This document shows, piece by piece, positions 49,483 to 57,649 of a stretch of DNA of 64,000 bases. Source of the DNA: Shewanella morhuae (GTDB lineage Bacteria; Pseudomonadota; Gammaproteobacteria; Enterobacterales; Shewanellaceae); the NCBI RefSeq assembly GCF_900156405.1, contig NZ_FTNN01000006.1, forward strand, positions 124,001 through 188,000, given 5' to 3'. The notes beneath the pieces were generated by a model. That model worked only from the letters and a program-made list of their open reading frames with translations, had not been told where the DNA came from and did not search any database. Position numbers and translations under genes: made by a program. The stretch's first letter is position 1; every line of letters starts with the position of its first letter.

Positions 49483-50532
49483 CTAGCGTGCTAACGTGGC
49501 GTTGTCGATAACAAACCGATACTTCACATCGCCCTTCAGCATGCGCTCATAGGCGGTGTTAATCTCGTCGGCGCGGATCAGTTCAATATCCGACACTATG
49601 TTGTGCGCAGCACAAAAATCGAGCATCTCTTGGGTTTCACGGATCCCACCTATCATTGAACCCGCAAGGCTGCGGCGTTTCATGATCAGATTAAACGCAT
49701 TGGGCGAAGGATGGTTTGTTGCTGGCGCGCCAACTAAGGTCATAGTGCCGTCGCGTTTTAATAGGCTTAAAAAAGCGTCCAGATCATGGGGAGCTGCAAC
49801 GGTATTCACAATCAAATCTAAACTCTGCAGATGCTTGGCCATTTCATCGGCATTTTTAGAAACCACCACTTCGTCAGCACCCAAGGCTTTGGCTGCATCA
49901 CGTTTAGATTCTGAAGTGGTAAACGCCACAACATGAGCCCCCATTGCATGGGCAAGCTTAATTCCCATGTGACCAAGGCCACCAATGCCAACAATACCGA
50001 CTTTTTTACCCGGTCCCGCATGCCAATGGCGCAGCGGAGAATAGGTGGTGATACCCGCACACAGAAGCGGAGCCACTGCCGCTAATTGCGCTTGCGGATG
50101 ACTGATACGCAGCACATAACGTTCATCAACCACGATTTGCTCCGCATAGCCACCGAGCGTATGCCCAGGCGCGTCATGGGTTGGGCCGTTATAAGTACCC
50201 ACCATGTGATCGCAGTAATTTTCTTGATCATCACTACATTCATGGCAGTGCTTACAGCTATCAACGATGCAACCCACGCCAACCAAGTCACCGACTTTAA
50301 ATTTTGAGACATGCCCGCCCACGGCGGTTACTCGCCCCACAATCTCATGCCCAGGAACGCAGGGATATAAGGTCCCCGCCCATTCCGAACGTACCTGATG
50401 GAGATCTGAGTGACAAACGCCGCAATAGTCGATGCTGATCTGCACATCATCCTCGCCGGGTAGGCGCTGTGTAATCGTCATAGGTTCCAGCGGTAAATGG
50501 CTGGCATGAGCGCCAAAGGCATTAATGGTCAT
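49483..50532 (-). CDS. Zinc-dependent NADP alcohol dehydrogenase (YahK/CAD type)
   Basis: 349 aa. Catalytic zinc ligands in CGVCHSD and PGHE, structural zinc in CKHCHECSDDQENYC, and the nucleotide loop GIGGLGHMGIKLA. These are the marks of cinnamyl-alcohol-dehydrogenase-like aldehyde reductases such as E. coli YahK. It probably reduces a range of aldehydes with NADPH. Lies directly downstream of the exporter gene (15-bp gap). Confidence 0.9.
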   Translation of the reverse strand: MTINAFGAHASHLPLEPMTITQRLPGEDDVQISIDYCGVCHSDLHQVRSEWAGTLYPCVPGHEIVGRVTAVGGHVSKFKVGDLVGVGCIVDSCKHCHECSDDQENYCDHMVGTYNGPTHDAPGHTLGGYAEQIVVDERYVLRISHPQAQLAAVAPLLCAGITTYSPLRHWHAGPGKKVGIVGIGGLGHMGIKLAHAMGAHVVAFTTSESKRDAAKALGADEVVVSKNADEMAKHLQSLDLIVNTVAAPHDLDAFLSLLKRDGTMTLVGAPATNHPSPNAFNLIMKRRSLAGSMIGGIRETQEMLDFCAAHNIVSDIELIRADEINTAYERMLKGDVKYRFVIDNATLAR

Positions 50533-50547
50533 AGTAAAAGTCCTTAA

Positions 50548-51780
50548 TTATTGAGTATGAAGCAGTGGCGCTAGCTCTGAACGTTGGGTCCAATAAGCCA
50601 ATAAAGCTGCCGCTACCAACAAGGTTGCACTCAGCAAAAATGTGCTGTGGTAACCATTAAAATCGAATAGTACACCGCCTAAGGTTGAGCCCAGCCCGAT
50701 AGCCAATTGGATAACCGCCACCATTAAGCCGCCACCCACTTCGGAGTCTTCCGGCATCGTTCGCGCAAGCCAAGTCCACCATGCAACGGGCGCCGCTGTG
50801 GCAACGCCACCCCACAATACAAGCAGCGTTGTTACGGTAATACTGCTATCGCTAAACAGGATTAACGCTAAAGCAATTACCGCCATCACCAACGGAATAA
50901 AAATTAACGTACGGTAGAGATTGTTTTTCAAAAATAAACTGACTACAAGCGTCCCCATAAAACCCGCAACGCCCATCATCAGCAAAATTAACGATAAGCT
51001 ATTGCTCTCTACATGGATAGCGGTTTCCAAAAACGGACGCACATAGGTAAACAGCGCAAACTGCCCCATAAACAACAGCACAATTGCTAACATTCCCAAT
51101 CGAACCAAAGGTTTGTTTAATAGGGAAAAGACATTCGCTGAGCCAACAACACGTTTTTCAGGTTTCATCGTAGGCAAACTAAACCACATCCACACAAAGG
51201 CGATCAGTGCGACGGGCACTAAACCGAAAAAGGCGCCTCGCCAACCGATATGCGCGCCAAGGTAACTGCCCAGCGGCGCTGCAATCACCATAGCCAGCGC
51301 ATTGCCACCATTGAATATTGCCAAGGCTTTAGGGATCTTTTCCCTTGGCACAAGACGAATTGCCGATGCACCAGACAAAGACCAAAACCCACCAATCACA
51401 ACGCCAATTAAGCAGCGGCCCAGCATATAAATTGAGTAGTTGGGCGCATAAGCAATCACAATGCCCGATACCAGCATTAACGAGGTGAGCCCAAGTAGAA
51501 GTGACCTGCGATCCGTATCTTTAGCAATTGACGCAATACTAAGGCTGGTTAACACGGCAAAAAAACCCGATATTGCAATGCCCTGTCCGACCAATCCTTC
51601 GCTGACACTCAAATCAGTGGCAATCGGTGTCAGTAAACTAACAGGCATAAATTCTGAGGCGACCAAGGCAAACACGCATAACGACATCGCCAGTACGCCA
51701 CTCCAATTTGCCGTTTGTTGTTGACTTGCTTGTTGAATGGCACAGCGTGGTTCTGACGTTTCGCATAGCTGAGTGGTCAT
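50548..51780 (-). CDS. MFS exporter related to NepI (purine ribonucleoside efflux)
   Basis: 410 aa with 12 hydrophobic helices. It shares EFxPVSLLTPxAxDLxxSEG, the RRSLLLG loop after helix 2 and the LVPREKIPKALAI segment with E. coli NepI (from memory). The drug:proton antiporter-1 subfamily also includes SotB and Cmr, so the substrate is open. First gene of the cluster, divergent from lysR with a shared 138-bp regulatory region. Confidence 0.85.
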   Translation of the reverse strand: MTTQLCETSEPRCAIQQASQQQTANWSGVLAMSLCVFALVASEFMPVSLLTPIATDLSVSEGLVGQGIAISGFFAVLTSLSIASIAKDTDRRSLLLGLTSLMLVSGIVIAYAPNYSIYMLGRCLIGVVIGGFWSLSGASAIRLVPREKIPKALAIFNGGNALAMVIAAPLGSYLGAHIGWRGAFFGLVPVALIAFVWMWFSLPTMKPEKRVVGSANVFSLLNKPLVRLGMLAIVLLFMGQFALFTYVRPFLETAIHVESNSLSLILLMMGVAGFMGTLVVSLFLKNNLYRTLIFIPLVMAVIALALILFSDSSITVTTLLVLWGGVATAAPVAWWTWLARTMPEDSEVGGGLMVAVIQLAIGLGSTLGGVLFDFNGYHSTFLLSATLLVAAALLAYWTQRSELAPLLHTQ

Positions 51781-51858
51781 TACATACCTATCAATGGTTA
51801 AAGTTAAATCTGATTGACTTTGTAGTCGCTATTGTTTCAAATGCACTGGAACCTTACT

Positions 51859-51897
51859 AGCTAATGAATGCTTATAGAGCTTATTAGCTCAGCTAAT
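51859..51897. promoter_or_regulatory. Candidate LysR-regulator operator
   Basis: Half-site AGCTAAT at 51,859-51,865, its inverse ATTAGCT at 51,883-51,889, and a further AGCTAAT at 51,891-51,897. They lie in the intergenic region between the exporter gene and lysR. Spaced inverted half-sites in a divergent promoter are the usual LysR-type operator layout. Confidence 0.5.
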
Positions 51898-51918
51898 TAA
51901 ACTGGTGTAAAAAACAGT

Positions 51919-52809
51919 ATGATGAAACGGAATCTGAACGATCTTTTATGCTTCGTCACCGTCGCTCGTGAAGGCAGTTTTACCCGAGCCGCCGCCTTGC
52001 TCGGTGTCACTCAATCGGCGCTGAGCCAAGCAATAAGTGGTTTAGAAACCCGACTTGAAATCAGGCTGTTAACGCGCACCACTCGCAGCGTATCGGCGAC
52101 AGAAGCAGGCGAACGCCTGTTAAATGCGATAGGTAATCGATTTGATGAAATTGAATCCGAGCTGGATGCATTAACAGCCATGCGTGACAAACCCGCCGGA
52201 ACAGTCAGGATCACCTGCGGTGATTTCGTGCTGCGAACCTTACTACTGCCAAAACTGTCGCCGTTACTGCACAATTATCCCGATATCAAAGTAGAATTCG
52301 ATGTAAATTATGGCTTTAGGGACATAGTGGCGGATCGCTTCGATGCTGGCATCCGTCTAGGCGATACCATAGATAAGGACATGATCGCGATCCCTATCGG
52401 CCCGCATCAAACAATGGCAGCCGTGGCGACCCCCGCTTATTTTGCACAGCATCCCATCCCCCAACACCCGCAGGATCTTATCGAGCATAACTGCATTAAC
52501 ATTCGTTTCCCGACCCACGGAGGTTTGTATGTATGGGAGTTTGAAAAAGACGGCAAGCAATTGAATGTGCATGTGGACGGCCAACTTATCTTTAATGCAT
52601 CGCACCATATCGTCGATGCAGCATTGCAAGGCAACGGTATCGCATACCTACCAGAAGCAGAGTTTGAACCCCATATCAAAGCAGGGCGTTTAGTCAAAGT
52701 GCTTGAAGACTGGAGCCTATCTTTTGCCGGATATTACCTGTATTACCCCAGTCGCCGCCAACCCTCCCCCGCTTTTACCTTAGTCGCCGACGCGCTGCGT
52801 TTACGCTGA
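51919..52809 (+). CDS. LysR-type transcriptional regulator
   Basis: 296 aa. N-terminal winged helix (LNDLLCFVTVAREGSFTRAA, LGVTQSALSQAISGLE, LLTRTTRSVSATEAG) and a substrate-binding domain of the CrgA/AaeR type (DKPAGTVRITCGDFV). Divergent from the exporter-dehydrogenase-cyclophilin-hydrolase cluster, which it probably controls. The start is one of two adjacent ATGs. Confidence 0.92.
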   Translation: MMKRNLNDLLCFVTVAREGSFTRAAALLGVTQSALSQAISGLETRLEIRLLTRTTRSVSATEAGERLLNAIGNRFDEIESELDALTAMRDKPAGTVRITCGDFVLRTLLLPKLSPLLHNYPDIKVEFDVNYGFRDIVADRFDAGIRLGDTIDKDMIAIPIGPHQTMAAVATPAYFAQHPIPQHPQDLIEHNCINIRFPTHGGLYVWEFEKDGKQLNVHVDGQLIFNASHHIVDAALQGNGIAYLPEAEFEPHIKAGRLVKVLEDWSLSFAGYYLYYPSRRQPSPAFTLVADALRLR

Positions 52810-52848
52810 GATTTCCCCCTTCTACAAGTGGTAAATCACAACAGCAAG

Positions 52849-52893
52849 AACGGTCACTAACATGACCGCTTAGCTTTTGTGTATCTCGACTAA
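52849..52893 (+). repeat. Degenerate copy of the 137-bp repeat
   Basis: The stretch from ACGGTCACTAACATGACCGC to TGTGTATCTCGAC matches the right part of the two full repeats at 52,978-53,290 with a gap. It looks like a decayed third copy. Confidence 0.45.
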
Positions 52894-52977
52894 GGACTAA
52901 TAAGAGTAAAGAGAAGAGATAAAGCTTAAACGACAATTAAGCAAAATATTACTGCACCATTTTTATCTGAGTTCTGA

Positions 52978-53114
52978 ATTAAGCACTGTCACTCCAGTGA
53001 CTCGCAGCAAGTACGTCCCTGTATGCTCGAACGTGGCATCCCTGCCACGGACGGTCACTTACATGACAGCACTTAATCTTGTTTAACTTCTGTGTATATC
53101 TGCGAGCTCGCAAG
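52978..53114 (+). repeat. 137-bp direct repeat, copy 1
   Basis: Copy 1 of a tandem pair (period 176 bases). It contains the stem CGTGGCA-TCCC-TGCCACG, the motif GTCACT-CC-AGTGAC and the palindrome GCGAGCTCGC. In this copy the end arms differ from copy 2 by CA/TG in one arm (TGACAGCACTT). Confidence 0.8.
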
Positions 53115-53153
53115 ATCAAAGATAAAGCCTGAATTACTGCTTTCCTAGCTATC

Positions 53154-53290
53154 ATTAAGCACTGTCACTCCAGTGACTCGCAGCAAGTACGTCCTTGTAT
53201 GCTCGAACGTGGCATCCCTGCCACGGACGGTCACTTACATGACAGTGCTTAATCTTGTTTAACTTCTGTGTATATCTGCGAGCTCGCAAG
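53154..53290 (+). repeat. 137-bp direct repeat, copy 2, with perfect terminal inverted repeat
   Basis: Almost identical to copy 1. Its first 100 bases begin ATTAAGCACTGTCA (53,154-53,167) and end TGACAGTGCTTAAT (53,240-53,253), a perfect 14-bp inverted repeat. This is the form of a small non-autonomous hairpin element, lying upstream of the ddm operon. Confidence 0.75.
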
Positions 53291-53924
53291 AACAAAGAAA
53301 GAACTTAAAACACGACGCTACAAATAATGCCTGTCAGATCGTTCCTCCCGTGAATAATCTTGCTACAAGTCATTATTTAAAATACGTATTGTGATAAACA
53401 TCATTGATTAAACCGCATAGAGCAGGTTAAAGTGTGACCGCTCAAGGAAAATGCAGGGCAAACTCGAACTCCATCATCGAGCACGCCATTTAAGGAAGAA
53501 GAAGCCAATCAGCTATATGCGCCCAAACTCTTAGCAGTCTACTCTGCCGCAACTTTCCAAAATAATAAGTTAATTTAATTAATAAGTTATGTCATAGAGT
53601 TAACTATTGACTCGCATTACTTCAGGGACGTAAATGACTGATTTCAACAACAGCATGTTATCCGTAGCGATAATACTCTCCAGCATGTTTGCCACTGTGG
53701 GTGTCATGTATGGTCTTCCTGTAACAAACTTTACTAGTGGGTATATGATAAAGATATGGCTCATCCTACAATACCAGCCAAATTTGGTTATTAGATTAAC
53801 TTAAGTCATTATAACTTCAGAAATTTAATGCTTAGATTAAAAAAAAATCAGTATTATGGATAGACTTTTTACATCTAATGATGAGTTAGAAAAATATTTC
53901 AAAGTTGTAGGATAGGGAGATTCG
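53291..53924. other. AT-rich region upstream of ddmA with gene remnants
   Basis: 634 bases. It contains a 56-codon ORF at 53,634-53,804 (MTDFNNSMLSV..., a single membrane-like segment then nonsense-like sequence), preceded by GGGA, which looks like the start of a truncated membrane protein gene. A 19-codon ORF at 53,856-53,915 (MDRLFTSNDELEKYF...) ends 9 bases before ddmA. The ddm promoter must lie here. No att site identified. Confidence 0.4.
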
Positions 53925-55097
53925 ATGCTTCATCAACACAAACCAAGAGAGCAAAATGGTAGAGATGCTTTTGGACGATTTAGGGCTCAAGCTAGATCCG
54001 CTGCAATAGCTTCTCTTTCAATACTAGAAAGAAACGGGATTGACCGTGTTTACTGCGATCTTCATGATGACTTTGTAGTAAGAGAAGTTAATGAACATGG
54101 ATTTGGTTATATTTTTTATCAAGTAAAAACTAATAGTAAACAGAATCATAATTGGACACTAAATGAGCTTTTTGGTCTTTTAACTCAAAAGTCAAAAATA
54201 AACTCACAGAATGAATCGAGTATAAAGAATAGTTTTCTTGGTAAGATGCTATTACATACAATTATGTTTGATAAATACTGTAACGCCATTGTTTTTCAAA
54301 CAAATATAAACAATCACGATGATGTTAATAGCTTACATCATGATATTTTAAATGGGAAGTTTGAAAATACGTTTTCGAACATTCTTGTTGGTAAATTTAA
54401 TCAGATATACAGCAAAGAGGTTGGAGGAGATTTAACAGAGGAAAATATTAGAGAGAAATTATCTAAAATCAACTTTGAAACAGATGTTCAATATTTAAAG
54501 CTTACTGATGAAACTTTCGAATCTTTAGCTAGAGATAAAATTTACAAATTTAGTGAAATTGATCTTCATTACAATGAATCAAAAGAGATTTTACTTAAAT
54601 TACTAGATTTGATTGAGAAAAAGTCTTCAGGCATTATTCATGAACTGACCATTGACTCGATTGAAGAAAAAGCAGCTATTTCGATAGATGATCTACTATC
54701 TGTTATGAGTATTTCTAAAGATGCATATGATACGTTAGCAGCAGGTGGTGATAATAAAGCGATAAAGAATGCTTCTATTATTCAGCGATTACTTACATCA
54801 GCTGGAGCTAGTAGTTTTCAAATTGAGTATTGTAGTCGCTGTAAGACAAATTGGGATCTATGGGTAAGAAATAATAGACATCCCATTCCAGAGTTTGATC
54901 TTCAATCAGTATTGAATATTATTCAATCAACTCTATCATCTATTATTAATCATGATAACAATATTAATATAAATCAATTAAGGACATTGGTTGCTAGTGC
55001 CAAAAAAAATCTTGAAGCAGAAGACCTACTTTTTGATCTAGATAGAGATCTGATTTTTGGTGCATTTTGGGCTGAAATTGTAAGGATTAAATCATGA
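53925..55097 (+). CDS. ddmA: DdmA-like Cap4/DUF4297-type nuclease of a Lamassu-family defence system
   Basis: 390 aa from ATG with AGGGAG 5 bases upstream. The N-terminal domain has the PD-(D/E)xK layout: REQNGRDAFGRFRAQ, CDLHDDFVV (Asp48/Asp49) and the catalytic YQVKT strand (Gln66, Lys68). This matches the dsDNA nuclease domain of Cap4 and DdmA/LmuA. The helical C-terminal half probably contacts partners. In Vibrio cholerae DdmABC destroys small plasmids and triggers abortive phage defence. Overlaps ddmB by ATGA. Codon use is strongly AT-rich compared with the flanking lysR and gcvP, a sign of transfer. Confidence 0.85.
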   Translation: MLHQHKPREQNGRDAFGRFRAQARSAAIASLSILERNGIDRVYCDLHDDFVVREVNEHGFGYIFYQVKTNSKQNHNWTLNELFGLLTQKSKINSQNESSIKNSFLGKMLLHTIMFDKYCNAIVFQTNINNHDDVNSLHHDILNGKFENTFSNILVGKFNQIYSKEVGGDLTEENIREKLSKINFETDVQYLKLTDETFESLARDKIYKFSEIDLHYNESKEILLKLLDLIEKKSSGIIHELTIDSIEEKAAISIDDLLSVMSISKDAYDTLAAGGDNKAIKNASIIQRLLTSAGASSFQIEYCSRCKTNWDLWVRNNRHPIPEFDLQSVLNIIQSTLSSIINHDNNININQLRTLVASAKKNLEAEDLLFDLDRDLIFGAFWAEIVRIKS

Positions 55098-55573
55098 ACT
55101 TTGATGACTTCTTTAATAGTTTTCCCACTGAATCTATAAATCTTAATAGAAATCTATCTGATATTTATCATACTCAACTATTAAGTAATGAAGCCTTATT
55201 TCAACTCCCTTTAATCAGTGTAATTATATTACTTCTAGCAAAAGATAAGCGAAAACCTTTAGTATCTGAAATTGGTCAGTTAGTCGGTGAAAGTATCGAA
55301 TCAAGCATGACTGGATTTAAAGGATCAGCACAACATATTGGTTGGTCGGCCAACTTAAGAATTAGAACAGTGAAAGCGCTGAGCTTTTTAGAGTTAACAA
55401 ACTTAATTTCAGTTGATAAAGCAACTAATAAAGTTTTGATAACAGAACTTGGGAAAAAAGTGATATCAAAAGCTATTAACAATGATGATACATTATCATT
55501 TAACTTATCAAGAATTGCTAATTCATATAGAAATATATGTGTTGCAAAACAGCTAGACTTGGAGCTGGAATGA
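55094..55573 (+). CDS. ddmB: DdmB-like middle component (LmuC-type) of the Lamassu-family system
   Basis: 159 aa, close to the length of V. cholerae DdmB. All-helical with a winged-helix-like centre (IKPLVSEIGQ-type: KRKPLVSEIGQLVGESIES, then WSANLRIRTVKALSFLEL and TNKVLITELGKKV). No catalytic motif. In Lamassu complexes the small subunit sits between the SMC ATPase and the nuclease. ATGA overlaps at both ends (with ddmA and ddmC) show tight translational coupling of the three proteins. Confidence 0.78.
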   Translation: MNFDDFFNSFPTESINLNRNLSDIYHTQLLSNEALFQLPLISVIILLLAKDKRKPLVSEIGQLVGESIESSMTGFKGSAQHIGWSANLRIRTVKALSFLELTNLISVDKATNKVLITELGKKVISKAINNDDTLSFNLSRIANSYRNICVAKQLDLELE

Positions 55574-57330
55574 GATTATTAGACATAAAAATTTATCCCA
55601 ACAATCAAAATGGCTGGGAATCTGATAAGTTAACTTTCGGTAAACATGTTACACAACTATATGGACCGAATGGTTGTGGTAAAACACCAATTGTACAATC
55701 AATCGCATTTTGTTTGGGTTACCCATGTGTTTTCAGAAATGACATTTATAATCATTGTAAGTATGTTGAACTGAACGTTGATTTTGGTCGTGGTGCCATA
55801 AAAATAAAGCGAGTTTATAGTCGTGATTTAGATATAACCGTTATTGATGAGTCTGGTCAAACAAAGCACTTTTATAATGAGAAAGATTTTTCAAAATTTA
55901 TATTTGATAGACTTGGATTAAAAACAGACACATTGGTTTCTAATAGTAATATTGCTGCAAATGCATACATATCTTCATTGCTGCCCATATTCTACCTCGA
56001 TCAGGATGATGGTTACTCAAAGCTCTATTGCCCGCCAACAAGTTTTATCAAAGATCAATTTTCTGAAATGATGAGAATTATTTTTGAGCTTCCGGTAAAA
56101 AATTCATTTAACGTCAAAAAGAAACAGTTAAATGCAAAAAACAATTTAGAATCCCTTGACAGACGAGTAAAAAACTCATTATCAAGACTAGAAATCGCTC
56201 AGCAATCCGCTAAAAATATTCTGACAAATTATAAAGAAATCTCACATGAAATATCTACTCTTGAGAATGAGCTAGAAGCACTAAAGTCTTCTGGAGCGAC
56301 TCATGATGATTCAGTCGTTGCACTTGATCGAATAATATATAGTCATCGAAAAGATATTCGTAAAGTGACTGAAGAAATATATGCCATTCAAAGTAGAACT
56401 TCAGGTATTAATCAGATTGTAAATGAAATCAATATCGAAATCGAAACATTAAATATGAATGAAGAAGCTCGAAGAGTATTTCTTTCATTTAATGAGATTT
56501 GTGGTTCTGGTTCTTGTCGCTTATTTTCATCTAGCTCTGAATCTTATAGTAAAAACTTACTCTATCTAAAAGATCAAATTAAAGATTTACAACGAAATGC
56601 TGATACTGACCTCGTCAGACTTCAAGATCTGGAATTACAAAAAAATCAGTATAACCATACAATTGAAAGCATCACTTATGAAAGAAAGAAGCTCACGGGT
56701 AAATCAGAGATGTCAGCTTTAGTTGATTCAATCTCTGAAATTAAGAATCGTATCTTTTCACTTCAGGGACAAAGAGATGAACTCGACTCACTAATCTCAT
56801 CAGAGAAATATCACATTGAAACACTTAATCAAAGAGATAAAGCTTTAGAAGTCTATCAATCTTATTCAACAGACAGGACTCGCCTATCTTCTATCTTAAA
56901 ATTAAGATCTCAATTAAGAGAGCTAGTAATAAAATGGCTAAATATTATTCACACAAGTAATATAAGCTTAGATATAACATTTAAAGATGATTTCATTCCT
57001 GTGTTAGGTACAGAAAACATTTCACAACTAAAAGGTAGTACTAGAATTCGTGCCGTTTTAGCATATCACGCAGCACTTATAGAGTTGATGGCTATAAATT
57101 CTAGATTGTTTTTTAAAATATTAATTTTAGATACACCTAAACAACATGAAATCCATAATGATGATTTAAATAGGTATATGGTGGAATTGAAATCGGTATG
57201 CATTCAGTATGATATTCAAGTAGTATTTTCTACAACAGAGTACCACTATGATGGTGATAGTGATGATATTGATTGGACGCCTCAATTTTCAGGAAATGAA
57301 CAGCTTATGTTCTTAAATCAACAAGGTTAA
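55570..57330 (+). CDS. ddmC: DdmC/LmuB-like SMC-type ATPase of the Lamassu-family system
   Basis: 586 aa from ATG 55,570; an in-frame start 33 bases earlier lies inside ddmB and is not used. N-terminal Walker A YGPNGCGKT (31-39), long coiled coils (about 180-300 and 330-450) around a hinge-like turn with CGSGSC (Cys311, Cys316), ABC signature region KGSTRIRAVLAYHAAL (about 488-503) and Walker B LILDTP (Asp521). The residue after the Walker B Asp is Thr, not the usual Glu; a Glu follows five residues later (KQHE). Senses DNA ends or foreign DNA and licenses the nuclease, by homology. Confidence 0.85.
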   Translation: MRLLDIKIYPNNQNGWESDKLTFGKHVTQLYGPNGCGKTPIVQSIAFCLGYPCVFRNDIYNHCKYVELNVDFGRGAIKIKRVYSRDLDITVIDESGQTKHFYNEKDFSKFIFDRLGLKTDTLVSNSNIAANAYISSLLPIFYLDQDDGYSKLYCPPTSFIKDQFSEMMRIIFELPVKNSFNVKKKQLNAKNNLESLDRRVKNSLSRLEIAQQSAKNILTNYKEISHEISTLENELEALKSSGATHDDSVVALDRIIYSHRKDIRKVTEEIYAIQSRTSGINQIVNEINIEIETLNMNEEARRVFLSFNEICGSGSCRLFSSSSESYSKNLLYLKDQIKDLQRNADTDLVRLQDLELQKNQYNHTIESITYERKKLTGKSEMSALVDSISEIKNRIFSLQGQRDELDSLISSEKYHIETLNQRDKALEVYQSYSTDRTRLSSILKLRSQLRELVIKWLNIIHTSNISLDITFKDDFIPVLGTENISQLKGSTRIRAVLAYHAALIELMAINSRLFFKILILDTPKQHEIHNDDLNRYMVELKSVCIQYDIQVVFSTTEYHYDGDSDDIDWTPQFSGNEQLMFLNQQG

Positions 57331-57466
57331 TATTATTAATCAAGATTTTATATTTTTAACTTTGATGTATTCAAAAAAATACAAAAACCGTTACACCAGA
57401 TTAGGCATTGTTGCACCAGTGACCTTCTAAAACATGGGTGTTTTAGTAGAGCCTACGGCAGGTAAC

Positions 57467-57493
57467 AAAAAAGCGACCTTTCGGTCGCTTTTT
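57467..57493. terminator. Bidirectional terminator between ddmC and gcvP
   Basis: AAAAAGCGACC-TTTC-GGTCGCTTTTT, an 11-bp perfect stem between two converging transcription units. It serves gcvP on the minus strand and ddmC on the plus strand. Confidence 0.85.
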
Positions 57494-57525
57494 AATGCTT
57501 CAAATTCGCTGAAGCTAACTACACC

Positions 57526-57649
57526 ATAATTGCGTTGCTGGCGAAGCTAATGCAAGGCGGATTGAAAGCTTTCGCGCGGAGTTGACTCCTGTCAATGAGC
57601 ACGAAAGCTGAGATTCAACGCCGCAGTAGCTAGCCTAAGCAGCAATTAT
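57526..57649. repeat. 124-bp palindromic intergenic element ending at the gcvP stop
   Basis: Exact 8-bp terminal inverted repeats ATAATTGC (57,526-57,533) and GCAATTAT (57,642-57,649), imperfect pairing along the arms (GAAAGCTTTCG region with CGAAAGCTGAG) and an apex TTGAC-TCCT-GTCAA (57,582-57,595) placed within about one base of the element centre. The right end coincides with the gcvP stop codon. No ORF. Confidence 0.75.

Noticed and set aside
53154-53290. CRISPR array or integron attC sites in the 52.9-53.3 kb repeats
   Set aside because: Only two full copies, with a 137-bp unit and no spacer series; no cas or integrase gene is present and the ends lack attC core sites.
53925-57330. Restriction-modification or McrBC system
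   Set aside because: No methyltransferase or GTPase motif; the ATPase is SMC-like with an ABC signature and the nuclease is of the Cap4/DUF4297 type.
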